Assembly: GCF_029227915.1 (NCBI RefSeq) | Contig: NC_079880.1 | Span: 312,001-376,000 of the forward strand | Length of the DNA stretch: 64,000 bases | Direction of reading: 5' to 3' | From: Hydractinia symbiolongicarpus | Lineage: Eukaryota > Cnidaria > Hydrozoa > Anthoathecata > Hydractiniidae | Shown: positions 37,263 to 50,660 of the stretch, one piece after another | Layout of the letters: each line of letters begins with the position of its first letter | Position numbering within the stretch: position 1 is the first letter of the stretch | Made by a program: the position numbers and the translations under genes | Notes under the pieces: model-generated | What the model saw: only the letters and a program-made list of their open reading frames with translations | What the model was told of the DNA's origin: nothing | Databases searched by the model: none

Positions 37263-40200
37263 GCGCGTCATTTAAAAATTTAGATAAATAAGTCATTCTT
37301 TATTGTGGGACCAATCCTAGCCGTTATCGCGCGCTGAAGAATTATCGACTGTTTCAAAAACTACATTTCATTGACTTTCTAACGGTGACAGTCCGTTTGA
37401 GTTACAACGGTTGGGTCACCTATTCGTACCAACATGTGTTTAGCGATATTTTTCTGATATTACTAGGTTGCTTCGCTTTTAACAATGAGATGATTGACTG
37501 TGGGACTTAATTGAACTAACTTTGGACTGTGACCTGATAAATGCGATAAATGAGACAATTGGACTCCCAGAAATAACATTCTTTTTAATTTGACGGGATT
37601 TTCGGAACTCAGCGATTACACTGGGCGCTGTGGTACCGCTTTATTTAAAAATTTAGATAAATAAGTCATTCTTTACTGTGGGACCAATCCTAGCAGTTAT
37701 TGCGCGCTGAAGAAATATCGACAGTTTCAAAAACTAAATTTTATTGACTTTCTAACGGTGTCAGTCCGTTTGAGTTACAACGGTTGGGTCACACATTCGT
37801 ACCAACATGTATTTAGCGTTATTTTTTTTGATATTACTAAGTTGCATCGCTTTTAACAATGAAACGAATGACTGTGGGACTTAATGTAACTAATTATGGA
37901 CTGTGACCTTATAAATGTTAAAGTGAGACAATTGGACTCCAAGAAATAACATTCTTCCTAATTTGACATGATTGCCGAAACTCAGCGATTACACTGGGCC
38001 CTGTGGTAGCGCTTCAATTAAAAATTAAGATAAAAAAGTCATTCTTTACTGTGGGACCAATCTTAGCCGTTATCGCGCGCTGAAGAAATATCGACAGTTT
38101 CAAAGACAAAATTTCATTGACTTTCTAATGGTGTCAGTCCGTTTGAGTTACAACGATTGGGTCACATATTCGTACCAACATGTATTTAGCGATGTTTTTT
38201 TGATATTACTAGGTTGCATCGCTCTTAACAATGAAACGATTGACTGTGGGACTTAATTGAACGAACTTTGGACTGTGACCTAATAAATGTGATAAATGAG
38301 AAAATTGGACTCCAAGAAATAACATTCTTCTCAATTTGACATGATTGCCGGAACTCAGCGATTACACTGGGCGCTGTGGTAGCGCTTTATTTAGGAATTT
38401 AGATGAATAAGTCATTCTTTACTGTGGGACCAATCCTATCCGTTATCGCGCACTGAAGAAATAGCGACAGTTTCAAAAACTACATTTCATTGTCTTTCTA
38501 ACAGTGTCAGTCCGTTTGAGTTACAACGGTTGGGTCACATATTCGTACTAACATGTATTTAGCGATATTTTTTTTGATATTACTAGGTTGCATCGCTTTT
38601 AACAATGAAACGATTGACTGTGGGACTTAATTGAACAAACTTTGGACTGTGACCTGATAAATGTGATAAATGAGAAAATTGGACTCCAAGAAATAACATT
38701 CTTCTTAATTTGACGGGATTGCCGGAACTTAGCGATTACACGGGGCGCTGTGGTAGCACGTCATTTAAAAAGTTAGATAAATAAGTCATTCTTTTTTGTG
38801 GGACCAATCCTAGCCGTTATCGCGCGCTGAAGAATTATCGACTGTCTCAAAAACTACATTTCATTGACTTTCTAACGGTGACAGTTCGTTTGAATTACAA
38901 CGGTTGCGTCACCTATTCGTACCAACATGTGTTTAGCGATATTATTCTGATATTACTAGGTTGCATCGCTTTTGACAATGAAATGATTGACTGTGGGACT
39001 TAATTGAACTAACTTTGGTCTGTGACCTGATAAATGCGATAAATGAGACAATTGGACTCCAAGAAATAACATTCTTTTTAATTTGACGGGATTTCCGGAA
39101 CTCAGCGATTACACTGGGCGCTGTGGTACCGCTTTATTTAAAAATTTAGATAAATAAGTCATTCTTTACTGTGGGACCAATCCTAGCCGTTATTGCGCGC
39201 TAAAGAAATATCGACAGTTTCAAAAACTAAATTTTATTGACTTTCTAACGGTGTCAGTCCGTTTGAGTTACAACGGTTGGGTCACACATTCGTACCAACA
39301 TGTATTTAGCGATATTTTTTGATATTACTAGGTTGCATCGCTCTTAACAATGAAACGATTGACTGTGGGACTTAATTGAACGAACTTTGGACTGTGACCT
39401 AATAAATGTGATAAATGAGAAAATTGAACTCCAAGAAATAACATTCTTCTCAATTTGACATGATTGCCGGAACTCAGCGATTACACTGGCGCTGTGGTTG
39501 CGCTTCATTTAAGAATTTAGATAAATCAGTCATTCTTTACTGTGGGACCAAGCCTATCCGTTATCGCGCGCTGAAGAAAGAGCGACAGTTTCAAAAACTA
39601 CATTTTATTGTCTTTCTAACAGTGTCAGTCTGTTTGAGTTACAACGGTTGGGTCACATATTCGTACCAACATGTATTTAGCGATATTTTTTTGATATTAC
39701 TAGGTTGCATCGCTCTTAACAATGAAACGATTGACTGTGGGACTTAACTGAACAAACTTTGGACTGTGACCTAATAAATATGATAAATGAGAAAATTGGA
39801 CTCCAAGAAATAACATTCTTCTCAATTTGACATGATTGCCGGAACTCAGCGATTACACTGGGCGCTGTGGTAGCGCTTTATTTAAGAATTTAGATAAATA
39901 AGTCATTCTTTACTGTGGGACCAATCCTATCCGTTATCGCGCGCTGAAGAAATAGCGACAGTTTCAAAAACTACATTTCATTGTCTTTCTAACAGTGTCA
40001 GTCCGTTTGAGTTACAACGGTTGGGTCACATATTCGTACTAACATGTATTTAGCGATATTTTTTTTGATATTACTAGGTTGCATCGCTTTTAACAATGAA
40101 ACGATTGACTGTGGGACTTAATTGAACAAACTTTGGACTATAACTTAATAAATGTGGTAAATGAGAAAATTGGACTCCAAGAAATAAAATTCTTCTCAAT

Positions 40201-40620
40201 TTGACATGATTGCCGAAACTCAGCGATTACACTGAGCGCTGTGGTAGCGCTTCATTTAAGAACTTAGATAATTAAGTCATTCTTTACTGTGGGACCAATC
40301 GTAACCGTTAGCGCACGCTGAAGTAATACAGACAGTTTCAAATACTACATTTCACTGGCTTTCTAACGGTGTCAGTCCGTTTGAGTTTCAACAGTTGGGT
40401 CACATATTCGTACCAACATGTATTTAGCGATATTTATCTGATATTACTAGGTTGCATCGCTTTTAACAGTGAAACGATTGACTGTGGGACTTAATTGAAC
40501 TAACTTTGGACTGTGAACTGATAAATGTGATAAATGAAAAAGATTGGACTCCAAGAAATAACATTCATTTTAAATTGATATGATTCCCGGAACTCAGCGG
40601 TTACACTGGGCGCTGTGGTA
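37263..40620. repeat. 9-monomer tandem duplication, right copy (3358-bp period)
   Basis: Monomers start at 37597, 37970, 38343, 38717, 39090, 39462, 39834, 40208 and 40582, each 3358 bp after its partner at 34239 to 37224. The 37224 monomer is the junction chimera: its head (GATTCCCGGAACTCAGCGGT) matches 40582, while from TAGCGCGTC on it matches 33866. Near identity of the copies marks this as one of the youngest large events in the window. Confidence 0.9.
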
Positions 40621-40639
40621 GCGCTTCATTTAAAAATTT

Positions 40640-41475
40640 AAATTAATAAGCCATTTTTTACTGTGGGTCCAATCCTAGCCGTTATCGCGCGCTGAAGAGA
40701 TAGCGACAGTTTAAAAAACTACATTTCATTGACTTTCTAACGGTGTCAGTCTGTTTGAGTTACAACGGTTGGGTCACCTATTCGTGCCAACATGTATTTA
40801 GCGATATTTTTCTCATATTATTAGGTTGCATTGCTTTTAAAAGTGAAGCGATTGACTGTGGCACATAATTGAACTGATTTTGGACTGTGACCTTAAAAAA
40901 TGTTAAAGGGGAGACAATTGGACTCCAAGAAATAACATTCTTCTTAATTTGACATGATTACCGAAACTCAGCGATTACACTGGGCGCTGTGGCAGCGCTT
41001 CAATTAAAAATTAAGATAAAAAAGTTATTTTATACTGTGGGACCAATCCTAGTCGTTATCGCGCGCTGAAGAGATAGCGACAGTTTAAAAAACTACATTT
41101 CATTGACTTTCTAAGAGTATCAATCCGTTTGAGTTACAACGGTTGCGTCACATATTGGTACCAACATGTATTTCGTAATATTTTTCCGGTACTACTAGCT
41201 GGTATGGCTTTTAACAGTGAAACGATTGATTGTGGGACTTAATTGAACAATCTTTGGACTGTGACCTAATAAATGTGATAAATGAGAAAATAGGACTCCA
41301 AGAAATAACATTCTTCCTAATTTGACATGATTGCCGAAACTCAGCAATTACACTGGGCGCTGTGGTAGCGCTTCAATTAAAAATTAAGATAGAAAACTCA
41401 TTCTTTACTGTGGGACCAATCTTAGCCGTTATCGCGCGCTGAAGAATTAGAGACAGTTTCAAAAACTACATTTCA
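40640..41475. repeat. Segment repeated 4105 bp downstream (44745-45580)
   Basis: The monomers at 40956 and 41329 match those at 45061 and 45434, with shared marks TTTTATACTGTGGG, ATATTGGTACCAACATG and ACTAGCTGGTATGG. One visible difference is CCTAGTCGTTATC here against CCTAGCCGTTATC downstream. The 4105-bp offset equals the 11-mer period, so this segment and the third 9-mer copy may once have formed one longer duplicated block. Confidence 0.75.
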
Positions 41476-41483
41476 TTGACTTT

Positions 41484-41838
41484 CTAACGGTGTGAGTCCG
41501 TTTGAGTTACAACGCTTGGGTCACACATTCGTACCAACATGTATTTAGCGATATTTTTTTTGATATTACTAAGTTGCATCGCTTTTAACAATGAAACGAA
41601 TGACTGTGGGACTTAATTGAACTGATTATGTACTGCGACCTTATAAATGTTAAAGTGAGACAATTGGACTCCAAGATATAACATTCTTCCTAATTTGACA
41701 TGATTGCCGAAACTCAGCGATTACACTGGGCCCTGTGGTAGCGCTTCAATATAAAATTAAGATAAAAAAGTCATTCTTTACTGTGGGACCAATCTTAGCC
41801 GTTACCGCGCGCTGAAGAAATATCGACAGTTTCAAAAA
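41484..41838. repeat. Patch matching 32901-33255, with a chimeric monomer at 41702
   Basis: The sequence from about 41484, with the rare GGTGTGAGTCCG, TATGTACTGCGACC, CCAAGATATAAC and GTTACCGCGCGC, matches 32901 onward at an offset of 8583 bp (23 monomers). Within 41806-41838 it switches to the sequence of the 34239 monomer (CAAAAACTAAATTTTATTG). The 41702 monomer thus has the head of 33119 and the tail of 34239, which removes three monomers relative to copy B. Confidence 0.82.
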
Positions 41839-44400
41839 CTAAATTTTATTGACTTTCTAACGGTGTCAGTCCGTTTGAGTTACAACGGTTGGGTCACACA
41901 TTCGTACCAACATGTATTTAGCGTTATTTTTTTTGATATTACTAAGTTGCATCGCTTTTAACAATGAAACGAATGACTGTGGGACTTAATGTAACTAATT
42001 ATGGACTGTGACCTTATAAATGTTAAAGTGAGACAATTGGACTCCAAGAAATAACATTCTTCCTAATTTGACATGATTGCCGAAACTCAGCGATTACACT
42101 GGGCCCTGTGGTAGCGCTTCAATTAAAAATTAAGATAAATAAGTCATTCTTTACTGTGGGACCAATCTTAGCCGTTATCGCGCGCTGAAGAAATATCGAC
42201 AGTTTCAAAGACAAAATTTCATTGACTTTCTAATGGTGTCAGTCCGTTTGAGTTACAACGATTGGGTCACATATTCGTACCAACATGTATTTAGCGATGT
42301 TTTTTTGATATTACTAGGTTGCATCGCTCTTAACAATGAAACGATTGACTGTGGGACTTAATTGAACGAACTTTGGACTGTGACCTAATAAATGTGATAA
42401 ATGTGAAAATTGGACTCCAAGAAATAACATTCTTCTCAATTTGACATGATTGCCGGAACTCAGCGATTACACTGGGCGCTGTGGTAGCGCTTTATTTAAG
42501 AATTTAGATGAATAAGTCATTCTTTACTGTGGGACCAATCCTATCCGTTATCGCGCACTGAAGAAATAGCGACAGTTTCAAAAACTACATTTCATTGTCT
42601 TTCTAACAGTGTCAGTCCGTTTGAGTTACAACGGTTGGGTCACATATTCGTACTAACATGTATTTAGCGATATTTTTTTTGATATTACTAGGTTGCATCG
42701 CTTTTAACAATGAAACGATTGACTGTGGGACTTAATTGAACAAACTTTGGACTGTGACCTGATAAATGTGATAAATGAGAAAATTGGACTCCAAGAAATA
42801 ACATTCTTCTTAATTTGACGGGATTGCCGGAACTTAGCGATTACACGGGGCGCTGTGGTAGCACGTCATTTAAAAAGTTAGATAAATAAGTCATTCTTTT
42901 TTGTGGGACCAATCCTAGCCGTTATCGCGCGCTGAAGAATTATCGACTGTCTCAAAAACTACATTTCATTGACTTTCTAACGGTGACAGTTCGTTTGAAT
43001 TACAACGGTTGCGTCACCTATTCGTACCAACATGTGTTTAGCGATATTATTCTGATATTACTAGGTTGCATCGCTTTTGACAATGAAATGATTGACTGTG
43101 GGACTTAATTGAACTAACTTTGGTCTGTGACCTGATAAATGCGATAAATGAGACAATTGGACTCCAAGAAATAACATTCTTTTTAATTGGACGGGATTTC
43201 CGGAACTCAGCGATTACACTGGGCGCTGTGGTACCGCTTTATTTAAAAATTTAGATAAATAAGTCATTCTTTACTGTGGGACCAATCCTAGCCGTTATTG
43301 CGCGCTAAAGAAATATCGACAGTTTCAAAAACTAAATTTTATTGACTTTCTAACGGTGTCAGTCCGTTTGAGTTACAACGGTTGGGTCACACATTCGTAC
43401 CAACATGTATTTAGCGATATTTTTTGATATTACTAGGTTGCATCGCTCTTAACAATGAAACGATTGACTGTGGGACTTAATTGAACGAACTTTGGACTGT
43501 GACCTAATAAATGTGATAAATGAGAAAATTGGACTCCAAGAAATAACATTCTTCTCAATTTGACATGATTGCCGGAACTCAGCGATTACACTGGCGCTGT
43601 GGTTGCGCTTCATTTAAGAATTTAGATAAATCAGTCATTCTTTACTGTGGGACCAAGCCTATCCGTTATCGCGCGCTGAAGAAAGAGCGACAGTTTCAAA
43701 AACTACATTTTATTGTCTTTCTAACAGTGTCAGTCTGTTTGAGTTACAACGGTTGGGTCACATATTCGTACCAACATGTATTTAGCGATATTTTTTTGAT
43801 ATTACTAGGTTGCATCGCTCTTAACAATGAAACGATTGACTGTGGGACTTAACTGAACAAACTTTGGACTGTGACCTAATAAATATGATAAATGAGAAAA
43901 TTGGACTCCAAGAAATAACATTCTTCTCAATTTGACATGATTGCCGGAACTCAGCGATTACACTGGGCGCTGTGGTAGCGCTTTATTTAAGAATTTAGAT
44001 AAATAAGTCATTCTTTACTGTGGGACCAATCCTATCTGTTATCGCGCGCTGAAGAAATAGCGACAGTTTCAAAAACTACATTTCATTGTCTTTCTAACAG
44101 TGTCAGTCCGTTTGAGTTACAACGGTTGGGTCACATATTCGTACTAACATGTATTTAGCGATATTTTTTTTGATATTGCTAGGTTGCATCGCTTTTAACA
44201 ATGAAACGATTGACTGTGGGACTTAATTGAACAAAGTTTGGACTATAACTTAATAAATGTGGTAAATGAGAAAATTGGACTCCAAGAAATAAAATTCTTC
44301 TCAATTTGACATGATTGCCGAAACTCAGCGATTACACTGAGCGCTGTGGTAGCGCTTCATTTAAGAACTTAGATAATTAAGTCATTCTTTACTGTGGGAC
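41818..44400. repeat. Third, partial copy of the 9-mer segment
   Basis: It matches 37713-40295 at a constant 4105-bp offset and ends where CAATCTTAGCC replaces CAATCGTAACC. Compared with the 3358-bp pair it carries several private changes: AATAAGTCATTC for AAAAAAGTCATTC near 42136, AATGTGAAAATTGG near 42402, AATTGGACGGG near 43188, CTATCTGTTATC near 44033 and GATATTGCTAGG near 44173. It is therefore older than, or has evolved separately from, the 3358-bp pair. Confidence 0.85.
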
Positions 44401-45521
44401 CAATCTTAGCCGTTATCGCGCGCTGAAGAATTAGAGACAGTTTCAAAAACTACATTTCATTGACTTTCTAACGGTGTCAGTCTGTTTGAGTTACAACGGT
44501 TGGGTCACCTATTCGTGCCAACATGTATTTAGCGATATTTTTCTCATATTATTAGGTTGCATTGCTTTTAAAAGTGAAACGATTGACTGTGGCACATAAT
44601 TGAACTGATTTTGGACTGTGACCTTAAAAAATGTTAAAGGGGAGACAATTGGACTCCAAGAAATAACATTCTTCTTAATTTGACATGATAACCGAAACTC
44701 AGCGATTACACTGGGCGCTGTGGCAGCGCTTCAATTAAAAATTAAGATAAAAAAGTTATTTTATACTGTGGGACCAATCCTAGCCGTTATCGCGCGCTGA
44801 AGAGATAGCGACAGTTTAAAAAACTACATTTCATTGACTTTCTAACGGTGTCAGTCTGTTTGAGTTACAACGGTTGGGTCACCTATTCGTGCCAACATGT
44901 ATTTAGCGATATTTTTCTCATATTATTAGGTTGCATTGCTTTTAAAAGTGAAGCGATTGACTGTGGCACATAATTGAACTGATTTTGGACTGTGACCTTA
45001 AAAAATGTTAAAGGGGAGACAATTGGACTCCAAGAAATAACATTCTTCTTAATTTGACATGATTACCGAAACTCAGCGATTACACTGGGCGCTGTGGCAG
45101 CGCTTCAATTAAAAATTAAGATAAAAAAGTTATTTTATACTGTGGGACCAATCCTAGCCGTTATCGCGCGCTGAAGAGATAGCGACAGTTTAAAAAACTA
45201 CATTTCATTGACTTTCTAAGAGTATCAATCCGTTTGAGTTACAACGGTTGCGTCACATATTGGTACCAACATGTATTTCGTAATATTTTTCCGGTACTAC
45301 TAGCTGGTATGGCTTTTAACAGTGAAACGATTGATTGTGGGACTTAATTGAACAAACTTTGGACTGTGACCTAATAAATGTGATAAATGAGAAAATAGGA
45401 CTCCAAGAAATAACATTCTTCCTAATTTGACATGATTGCCGAAACTCAGCAATTACACTGGGCGCTGTGGTAGCGCTTCAATTAAAAATTAAGATAGAAA
45501 ACTCATTCTTTACTGTGGGAC
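44401..45521. repeat. Trimer tandem duplication, first copy (1121 bp)
   Basis: The segment from CAATCTTAGCC at 44401 is repeated from 45522 to about 45977. Both carry AGAATTAGAGACAG, TTCGTGCCAACATG, TTTCTCATATTATTAGG, GTGGCACATAATTG and the odd head GATAACCGAAACTC (44687 and 45808). Inside it the monomers at 44687 and 45061 are also near duplicates, 374 bp apart. Confidence 0.85.
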
Positions 45522-45977
45522 CAATCTTAGCCGTTATCGCGCGCTGAAGAATTAGAGACAGTTTCAAAAACTACATTTCATTGACTTTCTAACGGTGTCA
45601 GTCTGTTTGAGTTACAACGGTTGGGTCACCTATTCGTGCCAACATGTATTTAGCGATATTTTTCTCATATTATTAGGTTGCATTGCTTTTAAAAGTGAAA
45701 CGATTGACTGTGGCACATAATTGAACTGATTTTGGACTGTGACCTTAAAAAATGTTAAAGGGGAGACAATTGGACTCCAAGAAATAACATTCTTCTTAAT
45801 TTGACATGATAACCGAAACTCAGCGATTACACTGGGCGCTGTGGCAGCGCTTCAATTAAAAATTAAGATAAAAAAGTTATTTTATACTGTGGGACCAATC
45901 CTAGCCGTTATCGCGCGCTGAAGAGATAGCGACAGTTTAAAAAACTACATTTCATTGACTTTCTAACGGTGTCAGTC
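45522..45977. repeat. Trimer tandem duplication, partial second copy
   Basis: It matches 44401-44856 and stops near 45977, where GTCAGTCCGCTTGAG replaces GTCAGTCTGTTTGAG. Only about 455 bp of the 1121-bp unit are present, so a later exchange probably removed the rest. Confidence 0.82.
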
Positions 45978-48900
45978 CGCTTGAGTTACAGCGGTTGGGT
46001 CACATATTCGTACCAACATGTATTTAGCGATATTTCTTTGATATTACTAGGTTGCATCGCTCTTAACAATGAAAGGATTGACTGTGGGACTTAATTGAAC
46101 AAACTTTGGACTGTGACCTAATAAATGTGATAAATGAGAAAATTGGACTCCAAGAAATAACATTCTTCTCAATTTGACATGATTGCCGGAACTCAGCGAT
46201 TACACTGGGCGCTGTGGTAGCGCTTTATTTAAGAATTTAGATAAATAAGTCATTCTTTACTGTGGGACCAATCCTATCCGTTATCGCGCGCTGAAGAAAT
46301 AGCGACAGTTTCAAAAACTACATTTTATTGTCTTTCTAACAGTGTCAGTCCGTTTGAGTTACAACGGTTGGGTCACATATTCGTACTAACATGTATTTAG
46401 CGATATTTTTTTGATATTACTAGGTTGCATCGCTCTTAACAATGAAACGATTAACTGTGGGACTTAATTGAACTGATTATAGACTGTGACCTTGAAAATG
46501 TTATAAGTGAGACAAGCGGACTCAAAGAAATAACATTCTTTTTAATTTGACATGATTGCCGGAATTCAGCGATTACACCGTGCGCTGTGGTAGCGCTTCA
46601 TTTAAAAATTTAGATAAATAAGTCATTCTTTACTGTGGGACCAATCCTAGCCGTTATCACGCTCTGAAAAAATATCGACAGTTTCAAAAACAAAATTTCA
46701 TTGACTTTCTAAGAGTATCAATCCGTTTGAGTTACAACGGTTGCGTCACATATTGGTACCAACATGTATTTCGTGACATTTTTCCGGTACTACTAGCTGG
46801 TATGGCTTTTAACAGTGAAACGATTGATTGTGGGACTTAATTGAACAAACTTTGGACTGTGACCTAATAAATGTGATAAATGAGAAAATAGGACTCCAAG
46901 AAATAACATTCTTCCTAATTTGACATGATTGCCGAAACTCAGCAATTACACTGGGCGCTGTGGTAGCGCTTTAATTAAAAATTAAGATAAAAAAGTCATT
47001 CTTTACTGTGGGACCAATCTTAGCCGTTATCGCGCGCTGAAGAATTAGAGACAGTTTCAAAAATTACATTTCATTGACTTTTTAACGGTGTCAGTCCGTT
47101 TGAGTTACAGAGGTTGGGTCACCTATTCGTACCAACATGTGTTTAGCGATATTTTTCTAATATTACTAGGTTGCATCGCTCTTAACAATGAAACGATTGA
47201 CTGTGGGACTTAATTGAACAAACTTTGGACTGTGACCTAATAAATCTGATAAATGAGAAAATTGGACTCCAAGAAATAACATTCTTCTCAATTTGACATG
47301 ATTGACGGAACTCAGCGATTACACTGGGCGCTGTGGTAGCGCTTTATTTAAGAATTTAGATAAATAAGTCATTCTTTACTGTGGGACCAATCCTATCCGT
47401 TATCGCGCGCTGAAGAAATAGCGACAGTTTCAAAAACTACATTTTATTGTCTTTCTAACAGTGTCAGTCCGTTTGAGTTACAACGGTTGGGTCACATATT
47501 CGTACTAACATGTATTTAGCGATATTTTTTTGATATTACTAGGTTGCATCGTTCTTAACAATGAAACGATTGACTGTGGGACTTAATTGAACAAACTTTG
47601 GACTATAACCTAATAAATATGATAAATGAGAAAATTGGACTCCAAGAAATAACATTCTTCTCAATTTGACATGATTGCCGAAACTCTGCGATTACACTGG
47701 GCGCTGTGGTAGCGCTTCATTTAAAAATTTAGATAAATAAGTCATTCTTTGCTGTGAGACCAATCCTATCCGTTATCGCGCGCTGAAGAAATAGCGACAG
47801 TTTTAAAAACTACATTTTATTGTCTTTCTAACAGTGTCACTCCGTTTGAGTTACAACGGTTGGGTCACATATTCGTACTAACATGTATTTAGCGATATTT
47901 TTTGATATTACTAGGTTGCATCGTTCTTAACAATGAAACGATTGACTGTGGGACTTAATTGAACAAACTTTGGACTATAACCAAATAAATGTGATAAATG
48001 AGAAAATTGGACTCCAAGAAATAACATTCTTCTCAATTTGGCATGATTGCCGAAACTCTGCGATTACACTGGGCGCTGTGGTAGCGCTTCATTTAAAAAT
48101 TTAGATAAATAAGTCATTCTTTACTGTGGGACCAATCCTATCCGTTATCGCGCGTGGAAAAAATAGCGACAGTTTCAAAAACTACATTTCATTGTCTTTC
48201 TAACAGTGTCAGTCCGTTTGAGTTACATCGGTTGGGTCACATATTCGTACCAACATGTATTTAGCGATATTTTTTGATATTACTAGGTTGTATCGCTTGT
48301 AACAATAAAACGATTAGCTGTGGGACTTAATTGAACTGATTATGGACTGTGACCTTGAAAATGTTATAAGTGAGACAAGCGGACTCAAAGAAATAACATT
48401 CTTTTTAATTTGACATGATTGCAGGAATTCAGCGATTTCACCTGGCGCTGTGGTAGCGCTTCATTTAAAAATTTAGATAAATAAGTCATTCTTTACTGTG
48501 GGACCAATCCTAGCCGTTATCACGCTCTGAAGAAATATCGACAGTTTCAAAAACTAAATTTCATTGACTTTCTAAGAGTATCAATCCGTTTGAGTTACAA
48601 CGGTTGCGTCACATATTGGTACCAACATGTATTTCGTGATATTTTTCCGGTACTACTAGCTGGTATGGCTTTTAACAGTGAAACGATTGATTGTGGGACT
48701 TAATTGAACAAACTTTGGACTGTGACCTAATAAATGTGATAAATGAGAAAATAGGACTCCAAGAAATAACATTCTTCCTAATTTGACATGATTGCCGAAA
48801 CTCAGCAATTACACTGGGCGCTGTGGTAGCGCTTCAATTAAAAATTAAGATAGAAAACTCATTCTTTACTGTGGGACCAATCTTAGCCGTTATCGCGCGC

Positions 48901-49162
48901 TGAAGAATTAGAGACAGTTTCAAAAACTACATTTCATTGACTTTTTAACGGTGTCAGTCCGTTTGAGTTATAACGGTTGGGTCACCTATTCGTACCAACA
49001 TGTGTTTAGCGATATTTTTCTAATATTAGTAGGTTGTATCGCTTTTAACAATGAAACGATTGACTGTGGGACTTAATTGAACTAACTTTGGACTGTGACC
49101 TGATAAATGTGATAAATGAGACAATTGGACTCCAAGAAATAACATTCTTCTTAATTTGACGG

Positions 49163-49911
49163 GATTTCATGAACTCAGCGATTACACTGGGCGCCGTGGT
49201 AGCGCTTCATTTAAAAATTCAGATAAATAAGTCATTCTTTACTGTGGGACCAATCCTAGCCGTTATCACGCTCTGAAGAAATATCGACAGTTTCAAAAAC
49301 TAAATTTCATTGACTTTCTAACAGTGTCAGTCCGTTTGAGTTACAACGGTTGGGTCACATATTCGTACTAACATGTATTTAGCGATATTTTTTTTGATAT
49401 TGCTAGGTTGCATCGCTTTTAACAATGAAACGATTGACTGTGGGGCTTAATTGAATAAACTTTGGACTATAACCTAATAAATGTGATAAATGAGACAATT
49501 GGACTCCAAGAAATAACATTCTTCTTAATTTGACGGGATTTCCGGAACTCAGCGATTACACTGGGCGCAGTGGTAGCGCTTCATTTAAAAATTTAGATAA
49601 ATAAGTCATTCTTTACTGTGGGACCAATCCTAGCCATTATCGCGCTCTGAAGAAATATCGACAGTTTCAAAAACTAAATTTCATTGACTTTCTAACCGTG
49701 ACAGTCCGTTTGAGTTACAACGGTTGGGTCAAATATTCGTACCAACAAGTATTTAGCGATATTTTTTTTTGATATTACTAAGTTGCATCGCTTTTAACAA
49801 TGAAACGATTGATTGTGGGACTTAATTGAACTAACTTTGGACTGTGACCTGATAAATGTGATAAATGAGACAATTGGACTCCAAGAAATAACATTCTTCT
49901 TAATTTGACGG
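49163..49911. repeat. Dimer tandem duplication, left copy (749 bp)
   Basis: Two monomers (49163, 49537) are repeated at once at 49912 and 50286. Both copies share GATTTCATGAACTCAG, GGGCGCCGTGGTAG, AAATTCAGATAAATAAG, GGGCGCAGTGG and GGTTGGGTCAAATATTC. Differences seen: TTGAATAAACTTTGG against TTGAACAAACTTTGG, and the tail near 49797-49815. Confidence 0.9.
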
Positions 49912-50660
49912 GATTTCATGAACTCAGCGATTACACTGGGCGCCGTGGTAGCGCTTCATTTAAAAATTCAGATAAATAAGTCATTCTTTACTGTGGGACC
50001 AATCCTAGCCGTTATCACGCTCTGAAGAAATATCGACAGTTTCAAAAACTAAATTTCATTGACTTTCTAACAGTGTCAGTCCGTTTGAGTTACAACGGTT
50101 GGGTCACATATTCGTACTAACATGTATTTAGCGATATTTTTTTTGATATTGCTAGGTTGCATCGCTTTTAACAATGAAACGATTGACTGTGGGGCTTAAT
50201 TGAACAAACTTTGGACTATAACCTAATAAATGTGATAAATGAGACAATTGGACTCCAAGAAATAACATTCTTCTTAATTTGACGGGATTTCCGGAACTCA
50301 GCGATTACACTGGGCGCAGTGGTAGCGCTTCATTTAAAAATTTAGATAAATAAGTCATTCTTTACTGTGGGACCAATCCTAGCCATTATCGCGCTCTGAA
50401 GAAATATCGACAGTTTCAAAAACTAAATTTCATTGACTTTCTAACCGTGACAGTCCGTTTGAGTTACAACGGTTGGGTCAAATATTCGTACCAACAAGTA
50501 TTTAGCGATATTTTTTTTTGATATTACTAAGTTGCATCGCTTTTAACATTGAAACGAATGACTGTGGGACTTAATTGAACTAACTTTGGACTTTGACATG
50601 ATAAATGTGATAAATGAGACAGCTGGACTCCAAGAAATATCATTCTTCTTAATTTGACAT
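49912..50660. repeat. Dimer tandem duplication, right copy (749 bp)
   Basis: This repeats 49163-49911. Its second unit ends AACATTGAAACGAATGACTG, where the left copy has AACAATGAAACGATTGATTG. The poly-T run in both second units is one of the longest in the window (TTTTTTTTTGATATT), which makes these units 375 bp. Confidence 0.9.

Larger units (their letters stand above)
35359..46180. repeat. Array block 5: 29 monomers after the 11-mer pair
   Basis: Monomer starts: 35359, 35732, 36104, 36476, 36850, 37224, 37597, 37970, 38343, 38717, 39090, 39462, 39834, 40208, 40582, 40956, 41329, 41702, 42075, 42448, 42822, 43195, 43567, 43939, 44313, 44687, 45061, 45434, 45808. Nearly every unit here has a close copy elsewhere in 31-46 kb at 1121, 3358, 4105 or 8583 bp. 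Confidence 0.88.
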
